DNA of 64,000 nucleotides, from contig REER01000100.1 in the NCBI GenBank assembly GCA_007694945.1, positions 1 to 64,000 on the forward strand. Direction: 5' to 3'. The translations under genes and the position numbers were made by a program. Source of the stretch: Paracoccaceae bacterium. GTDB taxonomy: Bacteria; Pseudomonadota; Alphaproteobacteria; Rhodobacterales; Rhodobacteraceae. Below, in pieces: positions 34,862-43,800 of the stretch (position 1 is its first letter; each line of letters begins with the position of its first letter). The notes under the pieces are model-generated. The model saw only the letters and a list, made by a program, of their open reading frames with translations. It was not told the origin of the DNA and made no database searches.

Positions 34862-35887
34862 TCACGTTCCGCGGCGCCGGCGACCACTGGAGCGGGTGCG
34901 CTCAGGCGCGTTGCCACCTGCTTCGGTCCCATCCACAGCCGAGGAGAAGCCGCCCAGAGCGGCCTCGATCTGCGCCAGCATCGGGCGCGATTCAAGGGCG
35001 CGGGTTTCGAGCGCGTTCCGCATCGCACGCAGATGATCGGGCATGGTGCCGCAGCACCCGCCGATGATTCTTGCACCGCAGTCGCGGGCGAGCACGGCAT
35101 AATCCGCCATCAGGTCCGGGGTGCCGTCATAATGGATATGCCCGTCGACATATTTCGGAATGCCCGCATTGCCCTTGGCGATGATCGGCAGCTCTGCCCC
35201 GGCCTCGACAAAACCCAGCACCGTGCGCAACAAATCCGATGCGCCGACACCGCAATTTGCGCCAAAGGCCAGTGGCGGGTTGGCGAGCCGTTTCAGCATC
35301 TGCACCATGGCGGCCGAGGTCAGCCCCATCATGGTGCGACCGGCGGTGTCGAAACTCATCGTGCCGCACCAGGGCATGCCCGCCAGTGCCGCCGCCTCGG
35401 CGGCGGCCTTGTATTCCTCGGGTGCCGAGATGGTTTCGACCCAGAGCACATCCGCGCCGCCCTCTTTCAGCCCTTCGGCCTGTTCGTGGAACATCTCGAC
35501 CGCCAGCTCATGGGTCAGCGTTCCCATCGGGGCCATGATCTCGCCTGTCGGCCCCATCGAGCCCGCGACCACAACCTTGCGCCCTGCCTGATCGGCGATC
35601 TCGCGTCCGAGAGCCGCGCCCAGCCGGTTCAACTCGCGCACCTGACCTTCGGCCTGATGCAGCTTCAGGCGGCTGGCATTGCCGCCGAAAGTGTTGGTCA
35701 GAAACAGGTCCGACCCGGCCTCGACCGCACCGCGATAGAGCGCGCGGATCTTTTCGGGCTCGGTCACATTCCACAATTCGGGCGCGTCACCCGAGGCCAG
35801 GCCCATGTTGAACAGATTTGTCCCGGTGGCTCCATCGGCCAGAAGCCAGTCACGGGTTGCAAGCAGGTCGGACAGGGCGTTTTGCAT
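34862..35887 (-). CDS. bmt: Homocysteine S-methyltransferase (Bmt type)
   Basis: A 341-residue homocysteine S-methyltransferase: LLADGATGTNLFNMGL at the N-terminus, FLTNTFGGNASRL, and the zinc ligands in GANCGVGAS and IIGGCCGTMPDHLRAM. Annotated in relatives as betaine-homocysteine methyltransferase. The cobalamin-binding protein encoded 155 bases downstream suggests that it takes methyl groups from methylcobalamin rather than, or as well as, betaine. The tail (about residues 313-341) is low-complexity. AGAGAGG lies upstream of the ATG, next to a strong hairpin. Confidence 0.88.
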   Translation of the reverse strand: MQNALSDLLATRDWLLADGATGTNLFNMGLASGDAPELWNVTEPEKIRALYRGAVEAGSDLFLTNTFGGNASRLKLHQAEGQVRELNRLGAALGREIADQAGRKVVVAGSMGPTGEIMAPMGTLTHELAVEMFHEQAEGLKEGGADVLWVETISAPEEYKAAAEAAALAGMPWCGTMSFDTAGRTMMGLTSAAMVQMLKRLANPPLAFGANCGVGASDLLRTVLGFVEAGAELPIIAKGNAGIPKYVDGHIHYDGTPDLMADYAVLARDCGARIIGGCCGTMPDHLRAMRNALETRALESRPMLAQIEAALGGFSSAVDGTEAGGNAPERTRSSGRRRRGT

Positions 35888-35907
35888 TTTGCGGCCTCTC
35901 TGGGGCA

Positions 35908-35934
35908 GGGCAGGCGCGCAAAGCGCGCCAGCCC
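35908..35934. promoter_or_regulatory. Hairpin just upstream of bmt
   Basis: GGCGCGC (35913-35919), loop AAA, GCGCGCC (35923-35929), extended by GGGC/GCCC (35908-35911, 35931-35934) past an A-A mismatch. It lies 20-47 bases upstream of the bmt start codon and 55 bases beyond the DUF1476 stop on the same strand. It has no T-run. It may end the upstream transcript or control bmt translation. It does not match a SAM-II or SAM/SAH riboswitch that I know. Confidence 0.45.
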
Positions 35935-35988
35935 TGAACCCTGTTCATTTCACGACGGCACCAATTGCCCCCGGATCGAACGCCCGAT

Positions 35989-36300
35989 TCAGCCGTCGGC
36001 CAATTCGGCCTTCGCTTCACTCAGAAACTCGTTCATCTTGCTCTGGATCGTCGACGCATCCGAATGCGCTCCCAGATCCGCGATCAGCTTTTCGACCACC
36101 ACATCATGCCCGGGCTTCGTGAAGTCGGTCCGGATCACGTCGAGCGCGTAATTCTCGGCGTCTTCGCCCGACAGCCCCAGCAGACCCGCTGCCCAGAGCC
36201 CGATCTTGCGGTTGCGCCGCGATACGGCCTTGAACACCATCTCCTGATCATGTGCGTATTTATTCTCGAATGCGCGCTCGCGTTCCTGAAAAGTGGACAT
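35989..36300 (-). CDS. F1-ATPase zeta inhibitor subunit (DUF1476)
   Basis: A 103-residue DUF1476 protein: [49 protein letters not shown], then helices ending AKAELADG. This is the zeta subunit that in Paracoccus and other alphaproteobacteria inserts its N-terminus in F1 and blocks ATP hydrolysis. The ATG at 36300 gives the family N-terminus; 15 further upstream codons are open but not conserved. It diverges from purC. Confidence 0.93.
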   Translation of the reverse strand: MSTFQERERAFENKYAHDQEMVFKAVSRRNRKIGLWAAGLLGLSGEDAENYALDVIRTDFTKPGHDVVVEKLIADLGAHSDASTIQSKMNEFLSEAKAELADG

Positions 36301-36488
36301 TCCCGCCCTCATTGCTGATCGACTGTTGCGACAGACATATGGCAAGCGCGCGCCCGCGCCGCAAGGTAAAATGCCGCGAAGGGCAGCGCAAACAGGCGTA
36401 CCTTGCGCGACTGGCAGGGCTGCGATATAGGGCTGGCAGCGCGCGCAGCGAGCCCATCTGCGCCACCCTCAGCACAACCGGAGACATG

Positions 36489-37247
36489 ATGGCACGCCGC
36501 ACGAAGATTTATGAAGGCAAGGCCAAGGTCCTGTATGAAGGCCCCGAACCCGGCACGCTGGTGCAGTATTTCAAGGATGATGCGACGGCCTTCAACGCCG
36601 AAAAGCGTGATGTGATAGAAGGCAAGGGCGTGCTGAACAATTTCTTGTCGGAACTGTTCATGAACGGGCTGAACGGGATCGGGGTGCCCACGCATTTCAT
36701 CCGGCGGCTGAACATGCGTGAGCAGTTGATCCGCGCGGTCGATATCATCCCGCTGGAAGTGGTGGTGCGCAATGTTGCTGCAGGATCGCTCTCCAAGCGG
36801 CTGGGGATAGAGGAGGGCACACCCCTGCCGCGCCCGATCATCGAGTTCTACTACAAGGATGACGCGCTTGGCGACCCGCTGGTGACCGAGGACCAGATCC
36901 TCGCTTTCAACTGGGCCAGCCATCAGGACCTTGACGATATGGTCGCGCTCGCGGTGCGGGTTAATGATTTCCTGTCGGGGGTCATGCTGGCGGTCGGCAT
37001 CAAGCTCGTGGATTTCAAGATCGAGATCGGGCGTCAATTCGAGGGCGACATGCAGCGCCTGATCGTGGCCGATGAGATCAGCCCCGATTCCTGCCGTCTG
37101 TGGGATATCAAGACCGGGCAGAAGCTCGACAAGGATGTGTTCCGCCGTGACCTCGGTTCCCTGACCGACGCCTATTCCGAAGTCGCGCGCCGTCTGGGGG
37201 TGATGCCGAAATCGCCGGTGCCGATCAAGCCCAAGCTGATGAATTGA
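36489..37247 (+). CDS. purC: SAICAR synthase
   Basis: A 252-residue PurC, which joins CAIR and aspartate in purine synthesis. Motifs: [67 protein letters not shown], and [26 protein letters not shown]. The ATG at 36489 has CGGAG five bases upstream; ATG 36486 is the alternative. purS follows after 14 bases. The open frame upstream (from 36252) lies in the DUF1476 promoter region and is not coding. Confidence 0.96.
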   Translation: MARRTKIYEGKAKVLYEGPEPGTLVQYFKDDATAFNAEKRDVIEGKGVLNNFLSELFMNGLNGIGVPTHFIRRLNMREQLIRAVDIIPLEVVVRNVAAGSLSKRLGIEEGTPLPRPIIEFYYKDDALGDPLVTEDQILAFNWASHQDLDDMVALAVRVNDFLSGVMLAVGIKLVDFKIEIGRQFEGDMQRLIVADEISPDSCRLWDIKTGQKLDKDVFRRDLGSLTDAYSEVARRLGVMPKSPVPIKPKLMN

Positions 37248-37261
37248 AAGGCGGTATTACG

Positions 37262-37501
37262 ATGAAACTGCGTGTATATGTGACGCTGAAACCCGGAGTG
37301 CTCGACCCGCAGGGCGAGGCGATCCGCCATGCGCTCGGCTCGCTGGGTTTTGATGGCATCAATGGTGTGCGACAGGGCAAGATGATCGAGCTGGACCTTC
37401 TCGAAGAGGATGCGGCACAGGCCGAGGAGACGGCCAAGGACATGTGCGAGAAGCTGCTCGCGAATACTGTGATCGAAAGCTACCAGATCGAACCCGCGTG
37501 A
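37262..37501 (+). CDS. purS: FGAM synthase subunit PurS
   Basis: A 79-residue PurS: MKLRVYVTLKPGVLDPQGEAIRHALGSLGFDGINGVRQGKMIEL. It is the small dimeric subunit of the three-part formylglycinamidine synthase (PurS, PurQ, PurL). The ATG at 37262 follows AAAGGCGG. Normally purQ follows directly; here a dehydrogenase gene is interposed. Confidence 0.95.
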   Translation: MKLRVYVTLKPGVLDPQGEAIRHALGSLGFDGINGVRQGKMIELDLLEEDAAQAEETAKDMCEKLLANTVIESYQIEPA

Positions 37502-37619
37502 CCGGAGCGCGGTGAGGTCGCTTTCGGCGCAGTCGGGTGCGCTTTCGCAACCCGATCCCTCTTGATGAGGGCGCGGTACGCGTTCAGTCTTGAGCCATGG
37601 TCATACAGGGAGACGCACG

Positions 37620-38657
37620 ATGCGCGCTGCCATTCTCAGAGAATTCCGTAAGGATCTGAGTATCGAGGCTGTCGCGGACCCGGTCTGCGAGGTGGATGGC
37701 GTGGTGCTGCGCACGCTCGCCTGTGGTATCTGCCGGTCCGACTGGCATGGCTGGACCGGGCATCACCCGCGCGTCAAGCCCGGCCAGATCCCGGGCCATG
37801 AATATTGCGGCGAAGTGGTCGAGGCCGGGCCGCGCAGTGGCTGGGCTGTAGGTGATAAGGTGATCGCGCCCTTTATCCTTGCGTGTGGAACCTGCCCGTC
37901 CTGCCGGTCGGGCGCGTCTAATACCTGCCCCTCGCAGCGCCTGCCGGGTTTTGTCGAGCCCGGTGCCTTTGCCGACCATATCGGCGTGCCTTTCGCGCAC
38001 AATCTCTCGCGCCTGCCGGAAAGCATGTCGCCTGTGCTGGCGGCGGGCTTGGGGTGTCGCGTGACCACGGCCTTTCACGCGCTGACCGACCGGGCGGCGC
38101 TCGCGCCGGGTGAATGGCTGGCCGTGCATGGCACGGGCGGGATCGGGCTTGCCACGCTGATCCTGGGCCGCGCGCTCGGCGCGCGCGTGGTCGCGGTTGA
38201 TATCGTGCGCGAAAAGCTCGATCAGGCGCTCAGCCTGGGCGCCGAGGCCGTGGTCGATGCGCGCACAGGTGATGCAGCCGAGGCGATCCGCGAGATCACT
38301 GGTGGCGGCGCGCATGTCTCGGTCGAGGCGCTGGGGGTGCCGCAGACGACCAACGCCTCGCTGCGCTGTCTGCGTGCGCTGGGCCGGCATGTGCAGGTGG
38401 GCATGCCCTCTGGGCCGCATGCGCAGATGGAAATCGACATGAGCGCCGTTTATCAGAAGAACCTTGCGCTCTTCGGCACACGCGGAATGCCCGCGCATAA
38501 ATACCCCTCGCTTCTTGGCATGATCGAGGCCGGGCTGGTCGATTTCGCGGCGATGATCGGGCGAGAAGTGGCGCTGTCGCAGGCAGGCGCGGAACTGGCG
38601 CGGTTTGACGGGCCGATGCCACCCGGTGTGGCGGTTATTTCGGATTTTGCGCAGTAG
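37620..38657 (+). CDS. Zinc-dependent alcohol dehydrogenase family protein
   Basis: A 345-residue MDR-superfamily dehydrogenase. Catalytic zinc ligands are in [13 protein letters not shown] and [10 protein letters not shown]; the structural zinc site is the four-cysteine lobe [19 protein letters not shown](P) binding is [25 protein letters not shown]. The substrate is unknown; the overall form is like tetrameric zinc alcohol or sorbitol dehydrogenases. It sits between purS and purQ on the same strand, with 118 and 76-base gaps, so it may have its own promoter. CAGGGAGACG precedes the ATG. Confidence 0.88.
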   Translation: MRAAILREFRKDLSIEAVADPVCEVDGVVLRTLACGICRSDWHGWTGHHPRVKPGQIPGHEYCGEVVEAGPRSGWAVGDKVIAPFILACGTCPSCRSGASNTCPSQRLPGFVEPGAFADHIGVPFAHNLSRLPESMSPVLAAGLGCRVTTAFHALTDRAALAPGEWLAVHGTGGIGLATLILGRALGARVVAVDIVREKLDQALSLGAEAVVDARTGDAAEAIREITGGGAHVSVEALGVPQTTNASLRCLRALGRHVQVGMPSGPHAQMEIDMSAVYQKNLALFGTRGMPAHKYPSLLGMIEAGLVDFAAMIGREVALSQAGAELARFDGPMPPGVAVISDFAQ

Positions 38658-38733
38658 GAACAGGCTCTCGACAGGGCGGCGGGAGTGTGGTTTATCCCGC
38701 CTTGACAGAGCACAGCTTGCTAAAGGACAGGCC

Positions 38734-39402
38734 ATGAAAGCAGCAGTAGTGGTGTTTCCCGGGTCGAATTGCGACCGCGACCTGCAGGTGGCCTTCGCGC
38801 AGGCAGGGGCCGAAGTGGTGCCGGTCTGGCACAAGGACACGTCCTTGCCAGAGGGGGTGGATATCGTCGGCATCCCCGGTGGCTTCAGCTTTGGCGATTA
38901 CCTGCGCTGCGGCGCGATTGCCGCGCGCTCGCCGATTGCGCGTGCTGTCTCTGAGTTCGCGGACAAGGGCGGGCATGTGCTGGGCATCTGCAACGGGTTT
39001 CAGGTTCTGCTGGAAATGGGCCTTCTGCCGGGCGCGCTGTTGCGCAATGCCTCGTTGAAATACACCTGCCGCACAGTCGGGTTGCGGATCGAGACGACCG
39101 ACAGCCCCTTTACCCGCGAATACAGCGCGGGCAGCGAGATCAGCGTGCCGATTGCGCATCATGACGGCAATTACGCCGCTACCACCGAGACACTCGCGCG
39201 GTTGAACAGTGAGGGGCGGGTGGCGTTTCGCTATCTCGACAATCCCAATGGCTCGGTCGAGGATATTGCGGGTATCCTGTCGGAAAACCGCCGCGTCCTG
39301 GGCATGATGCCGCATCCGGAGCGCGCGCTCTCAGGCCTGCAGGGCTCGGCCGATGGCAAACGGCTGTTCGAGGGGTTGATGGGCGCTTTTGCGCCAGCGT
39401 GA
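38734..39402 (+). CDS. purQ: FGAM synthase glutaminase subunit PurQ
   Basis: A 222-residue class I glutamine amidotransferase, PurQ. It starts [16 protein letters not shown]; the nucleophile Cys is in [10 protein letters not shown], and the His-Glu pair is in [18 protein letters not shown] is also typical of PurQ. It supplies ammonia to PurL. AAAGGACAG precedes the ATG at 38734. Confidence 0.96.
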   Translation: MKAAVVVFPGSNCDRDLQVAFAQAGAEVVPVWHKDTSLPEGVDIVGIPGGFSFGDYLRCGAIAARSPIARAVSEFADKGGHVLGICNGFQVLLEMGLLPGALLRNASLKYTCRTVGLRIETTDSPFTREYSAGSEISVPIAHHDGNYAATTETLARLNSEGRVAFRYLDNPNGSVEDIAGILSENRRVLGMMPHPERALSGLQGSADGKRLFEGLMGAFAPA

Positions 39403-39449
39403 TTTCTGCACGCTTGAGCGCGCAGGGCAATCACCATATTCTCGCGCGG

Positions 39450-41213
39450 ATGGCCAAATTGACCGATCCCGCCAACCAAGGCCCCAGCATTCTGGGCATC
39501 CCGCTCTGGGGGCGGGTAGTGATCGTCGTGCTCTTTGTGGTGGCCGGTGTGACGGCGTGGTTTCTCAATGCTTTCCTGTCCGAGAATCTGACCGACTCGA
39601 CCCGCAATCGGGCCGAGCTGCGCCTGGTGCTTTATTCCGGTAATATCCAGTCGGAATTGCAGCGCAATTCGGTGGTTCCTCTGCTGTTGTCACGCGACCC
39701 AGAACTGATCTCGGCGCTGGAGGAGAGCAGTTTTACGACCACCTCACAGCGGCTGATTGACCTGCAGGGCGAGATCGGCGCCGCATCGATCGAACTTCTG
39801 GACAATACCGGCCGCGTGGTGGCCGCGACCGACCGCAACCAGTTGGGCAAGAACCGCTCTTCCGAGGCGACCTTTGTCGAGGCGCGCCGCGCCTCTGACA
39901 CGGCCTTCCTCGTACAGGAGCTTGAGAGTGGTGGCTTCGGCTTTTCCTTCTCGCGTTCGTTGCGGCGCGGCAGTGACGTGCTTGGCGTTGTCGTGGTGGC
40001 CGCCGATCTCTCGAAATTCGAGCGCAGCTGGGCCGGGTTCGCCGATGCCGTGGCATTGCTGGACAGCTCTGGTCGGATCATCCTCGCTACCGAGCCGCGC
40101 TGGCGAGGCCGCACGCTGGATGAGGCACTGGCTTTGCGCGACGCGCCTTCGGCTATCGCGCGGGCGTTGCGCGCGACTGCTGACTGGGCGCAGACTCAAC
40201 CGGATACCTTTGTGCGCGGCGAGGCCGTGCTGAAATCGGAAGTGCGCGTGCCCTTCCGAGGCTGGCGGCTGGTCAGCTTCACCCGCTATGATGCGGTGCG
40301 CGAAAGCGTCAATGCGGTGCTGGCGCTGGTGCTGACTGTCTTTGCACTGCTGTTGGCGCTGGTCTTCTACATCCTCAGTCGCCGGGCTTGGTCGCAATCG
40401 GCAGTATTCCAGCAGGAATCCGAGGATCTGCGCGCGCTCAACGCGCGGCTGCAGCGCGAGATCGCGGCGCGGGTGCGGGTGCAGAAGGACCTTGCCATGG
40501 CCGAGCAGACCATCGCTCAGTCGGCCAAATTGGCTACGCTGGGCGAGATGTCGGCCTCGGTGAGCCATGAGCTGAACCAGCCCCTGGCGGCAATGAAGAC
40601 CTATCTCGCGGGGGCGCGATTGCTACTCAAGCGCAAGCGGTCAGAGGAGGCGCTGGCCTCGTTCCAGCGTATCGATGATCTGATCGACCGCATGGGCGCG
40701 ATTGCCCGCACACTCAAGAGCTTCGCCCGCAAGGGCGGCGAGGCCTTTGCGCCCATCGACCTACGCACCTGTCTGGCCGATGCCATGACCATGATGGAGC
40801 CCATGCTGCGCGACAGCCGCGTGCTGGTGGTGCGCACCGTCCCGCCCGAGCCAGCGATGATTCTGGGCGATACCGTGCGAATAGAGCAGGTCATCCTCAA
40901 TCTGGTACGCAACGCCGTGGACGCCACGCGGAATGTGAACGCGCCGCAGATCGACATCATCATCAGCCAGGGTGAGACGGCGAAACTGACCGTGCGAGAC
41001 AACGGCTTGGGCATTGCAGACCCCGAAAGCCTGTTCGAGCCCTTCTACACGACCAAACCTGCGGGCGAGGGGGTCGGACTGGGGCTCGCCATTTCGTCGG
41101 GGATTGTGACAGATCATGGCGGACGGCTCACCGCGCTCAACGCCCCCGATGGCGGGGCCGTGTTCGAGGTCGAGTTTCCGCGCTACGGGGTGCAGCAGGA
41201 TGCGGCCGAGTAA
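39450..41213 (+). CDS. dctB: DctB-like sensor histidine kinase
   Basis: A 587-residue membrane histidine kinase. Membrane helices at about 21-40 and 288-309 flank a roughly 250-residue periplasmic double-PAS/PDC sensor, as in DctB. A short coiled coil leads to the H-box SASVSHELNQPLAAMKTY with His373, then N-box QVILNLVRNAVDA, G1 VRDNGLGI and G2 GVGLGLAIS. DctB senses C4-dicarboxylates in rhizobia. No dctPQM or dctA transporter is in the window, so the ligand is inferred from similarity only. Start ATG 39450 is preferred to GTG 39399, which overlaps purQ. Confidence 0.87.
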   Translation: MAKLTDPANQGPSILGIPLWGRVVIVVLFVVAGVTAWFLNAFLSENLTDSTRNRAELRLVLYSGNIQSELQRNSVVPLLLSRDPELISALEESSFTTTSQRLIDLQGEIGAASIELLDNTGRVVAATDRNQLGKNRSSEATFVEARRASDTAFLVQELESGGFGFSFSRSLRRGSDVLGVVVVAADLSKFERSWAGFADAVALLDSSGRIILATEPRWRGRTLDEALALRDAPSAIARALRATADWAQTQPDTFVRGEAVLKSEVRVPFRGWRLVSFTRYDAVRESVNAVLALVLTVFALLLALVFYILSRRAWSQSAVFQQESEDLRALNARLQREIAARVRVQKDLAMAEQTIAQSAKLATLGEMSASVSHELNQPLAAMKTYLAGARLLLKRKRSEEALASFQRIDDLIDRMGAIARTLKSFARKGGEAFAPIDLRTCLADAMTMMEPMLRDSRVLVVRTVPPEPAMILGDTVRIEQVILNLVRNAVDATRNVNAPQIDIIISQGETAKLTVRDNGLGIADPESLFEPFYTTKPAGEGVGLGLAISSGIVTDHGGRLTALNAPDGGAVFEVEFPRYGVQQDAAE

Positions 41214-41294
41214 CGCCAATGTGCCCGTGGGCGGGCTTGCCCCTGCCACGCTCTGCCGCGAAGAGAGTGTTTCATCAGAGAAGGAAACGCAGCG

Positions 41295-42626
41295 ATGAGC
41301 CGCCAGATGCGTGTCGCGATTGTCGATGACGAACAGGATATGCGCCAGTCGATCAGCCAGTGGCTGGCACTGTCGGGCTTCTCAACCGAGACTTATGGCG
41401 ACGGGCAGGAAGCGCTTGCAGCCATTGGCGCCGATTTTCCCGGCGTCGTGATCACTGACATCCGAATGCCCAATATGGACGGGATGGCGCTGCTGAAAAG
41501 GCTGGTCGCGCTCGATTCGACCATTCCCGTGATCATGATCACCGGCCATGGCGATGTGCCCATCGCGGTTGAGGCGATGCGCCTCGGGGCGTTCGACTTT
41601 CTCGAAAAACCCTTTGATCCCGAGAAGATGATGGCGCTGGCCGAACGCGCGATCAAGAAACGCGGCCTCGCGCTCGAGGCGCGCGCGCTGCGCTCTGAAC
41701 TGGCCGATGGCACAATGATCATGCGCCGCATCGTGGGGGCCTCCGAAGTGATGCAGCGGCTGCGCGAGGATATTCTCGATATCGGGCAGGCCGATGGTCA
41801 TGTGCTGATCGACGGCGAAACCGGCACTGGCAAGACGCTGGTCGCCCATGCGCTTCATGCGGTCGGCCCGCGCGGCGGGCGCAAGCTGGTCTCGATCTCC
41901 TGCGCGGGGCTCTCCGACGGCGACCTGACCACCCGGCTTTTTGGTCCGGTCGAGGATGGCAGCGGTAAGCCGCTCGTTGAAGAGGCGCGCGGTGGCACGC
42001 TGGTGCTTGAAGATATCGAGAGCCTGTCCGAACCGATGCAGGCGCGGTTGCTGGGCTGGCTCAATGACCTCGGCAGCCCGCCCGAAACCCGCGTGGTTGC
42101 AGTCTGCAACACCCATCAGGCAGGGCAGACCATCGAGGATGTGCTGCGACCGGACCTGTTCTTCCGGCTGACCGCGCACAAGGTCACCCTGCCACCACTG
42201 CGAATCCGCGGTGAGGATATTCTGGCGCTGTTCTCGAGCTATCTCGGCCAGTTCGCCGAGGAATATGGCTGCGCCGTGCCCGAAGTCACCATGCCCGAGG
42301 CGGCGCAGCTTTTGCAGGCGCCCTGGCCCGGCAATGTCCGTCAGCTTGTCAATATCGCCGAGCGCGCGGTGCTGCATTCGCGCCGCGAAGAGGGCGCGCT
42401 GATGTCGCTGATCATGGCCGATAACGAGGCCACCGGCGAGGCGATGACGACTGAGGGCAAGCCGCTGAAAGAGCATGTCGAAGCGTTTGAGCGGATGCTG
42501 ATCGACAATACCATGCGCCGCCACAAGGGCTCGATCACGGCGGTGATGGAGGAATTGCGGCTGCCGCGCCGGACGCTGAACGAGAAGATGGCCAAATACG
42601 GGTTGGTGCGGTCGGATTACGTCTGA
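41295..42626 (+). CDS. dctD: DctD-like response regulator lacking the GAFTGA motif
   Basis: A 443-residue NtrC-family regulator: receiver domain with Asp11, Asp12, phosphoacceptor Asp55 and Lys105; AAA+ domain with Walker A GETGTGKT (174-181), RPDLFFRL arginine-finger region and APWPGNVRQL; and a Fis-type helix-turn-helix at the C-terminus (RHKGSITAVMEELRLPRRTL). The usual GAFTGA loop, which contacts sigma-54, is missing: only 15 residues separate LFG (215-217) from GGTLVLED, and Walker B reads LVLED rather than LFLDE. It therefore probably does not activate sigma-54 promoters. It pairs with the kinase gene 81 bases upstream. Confidence 0.85.
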   Translation: MSRQMRVAIVDDEQDMRQSISQWLALSGFSTETYGDGQEALAAIGADFPGVVITDIRMPNMDGMALLKRLVALDSTIPVIMITGHGDVPIAVEAMRLGAFDFLEKPFDPEKMMALAERAIKKRGLALEARALRSELADGTMIMRRIVGASEVMQRLREDILDIGQADGHVLIDGETGTGKTLVAHALHAVGPRGGRKLVSISCAGLSDGDLTTRLFGPVEDGSGKPLVEEARGGTLVLEDIESLSEPMQARLLGWLNDLGSPPETRVVAVCNTHQAGQTIEDVLRPDLFFRLTAHKVTLPPLRIRGEDILALFSSYLGQFAEEYGCAVPEVTMPEAAQLLQAPWPGNVRQLVNIAERAVLHSRREEGALMSLIMADNEATGEAMTTEGKPLKEHVEAFERMLIDNTMRRHKGSITAVMEELRLPRRTLNEKMAKYGLVRSDYV

Positions 42627-42628
42627 CC

Positions 42629-42657
42629 GGGGGGCGCGCGCTTCGCACGCGCCCCCC
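42629..42657 (+). terminator. GC-rich hairpin after dctD
   Basis: GGGGGGCGCG (42629-42638) pairs perfectly with CGCGCCCCCC (42648-42657) around a 9-base loop. It begins three bases after the dctD stop. A second small hairpin (CCCG...CGGGCTTTT, about 42661-42678) with a short T-run follows. The pair probably ends dctBD transcription before the next gene. Confidence 0.65.
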
Positions 42658-42705
42658 GCCCCCGAAAACCGGGCTTTTGTGCCGCAGCGATGGACCCGCC
42701 TGCCC

Positions 42706-43344
42706 ATGTATCTGCCCCAGCATTTTCGCGAAAGTGATGAGCAGGAAATCCGCGCCGTGATGGCGGCGCAACCGCTGGCCTGCCTCGTCGCGCAAACGCC
42801 GGAGGGATTGGTCGCGAATCACATCCCGCTGCTGCCGGGGGGCGATGGGCAGTTGATCGGGCATGTCGCGCAGGCCAATGACCTGCACCGCCTGGTGCCG
42901 GACGGGCAGGAGGTTCTGGCCGTATTTCGCAGCTTCGACGCCTATATCTCCCCCAATGACTACCCGTCCAAGCACGAAACCCACCGGCAGGTGCCGACGT
43001 GGAATTACCAGGCGGTCCATGTCCATGGAACGATCAGCTTTCAGCATGACGCGCATTCCAAGCGCTCTGCGGTCGCGCTGCTGACCCGGGTACATGAGCG
43101 CCGCCGCAATGGAGCGGATGCCTGGCGCATGTCGGACGCGCCCGAGGATTTCTTGGCGCAGATGCTGCGTGCCATCGTGGCCTTCCGGATAAAGGTCACG
43201 CGGGTTCTGGCCAAGTCCAAGCTCAGCCAGAACAAGGACGCGCGCGATGTTGCGGGCGCGATCGACGGGCTGCGCAGCGCGGGTGAAGCAGAGATGGCCG
43301 AGATGATGGCGCGTCGCGCCCGAAAAGACCTGTCCGATTTCTGA
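42706..43344 (+). CDS. FMN-binding negative regulator, PaiB family
   Basis: A 212-residue PaiB-family protein (FMN-binding split-barrel fold): MYLPQHFRESDEQEIRAVMAAQPLACLVAQTPEG, NDYPSKHETHRQVPTWNYQAVHVHG and AFRIKVTRVLAKSKLSQNK. The NDYPSK...VPTWNY segment is diagnostic. PaiB of Bacillus affects protease and sporulation genes; in proteobacteria the family is poorly studied and may be an oxidoreductase. ATG 42706 gives the family start. Confidence 0.88.
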   Translation: MYLPQHFRESDEQEIRAVMAAQPLACLVAQTPEGLVANHIPLLPGGDGQLIGHVAQANDLHRLVPDGQEVLAVFRSFDAYISPNDYPSKHETHRQVPTWNYQAVHVHGTISFQHDAHSKRSAVALLTRVHERRRNGADAWRMSDAPEDFLAQMLRAIVAFRIKVTRVLAKSKLSQNKDARDVAGAIDGLRSAGEAEMAEMMARRARKDLSDF

Positions 43345-43800
43345 GCGGATCACCGTTTCGCGCCGGAATCACCCTTGCCGAATGGCACAGCGAAAAATCA
43401 TCATTGTGTTTTCGACGCAAAATCCCCATTGTGGAGGAGTAAAGGCGTCTCCGGATCAAGTCGGAGCACCCGAGCGAATTTCGCTGCACAGGCTGACTGG
43501 CGCGCATATGCCCCGCGTCTCTCTGCGCAGATGGATCGGCCGCAAGGCTGCAAGCGCTCGCGCACCCAGACCCTGGGCGGCCGGGCAAGACACTCATGTC
43601 GCGCTGGATAGCGCGGTGAAAGGAACTGCAATGACGGCTCGAGGTCGTGACATGCCCAGCACTCTGCCAAGGACAGGCCTTGCGACAGTGGGTGCCGCGG
43701 AGTTGCGCCTCAGCCCGTCACATGCTCAGACAAGCCACGTTTGCAAACCGTTCGCGCCTCCCGGGCGCGGATGGCCCGTGCAAGCGTGCATTGGACATTC
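43345..43800 (+). other. Long untranslated region upstream of rne
   Basis: A 456-base stretch without a credible gene precedes RNase E. The small open frames in it have no recognisable family. Several hairpins are visible, for example CGCGCC-TCCCG-GGCGCG near 43754-43770. Long 5' leaders on rne mRNA mediate autoregulation by RNase E in E. coli, and this region is in the right place for that. No clear ribosome-binding site precedes the rne ATG (TTGGACATTC). Confidence 0.5.

Noticed and set aside
35888-35988. Possible SAM-II or SAM/SAH riboswitch upstream of bmt
   Set aside because: The segment has only a GC hairpin and lacks the pseudoknot consensus of these riboswitches.
41382-42707. A 441-codon open frame antisense to dctD
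   Set aside because: Shadow of the AAA+ regulator; no start signal or family.
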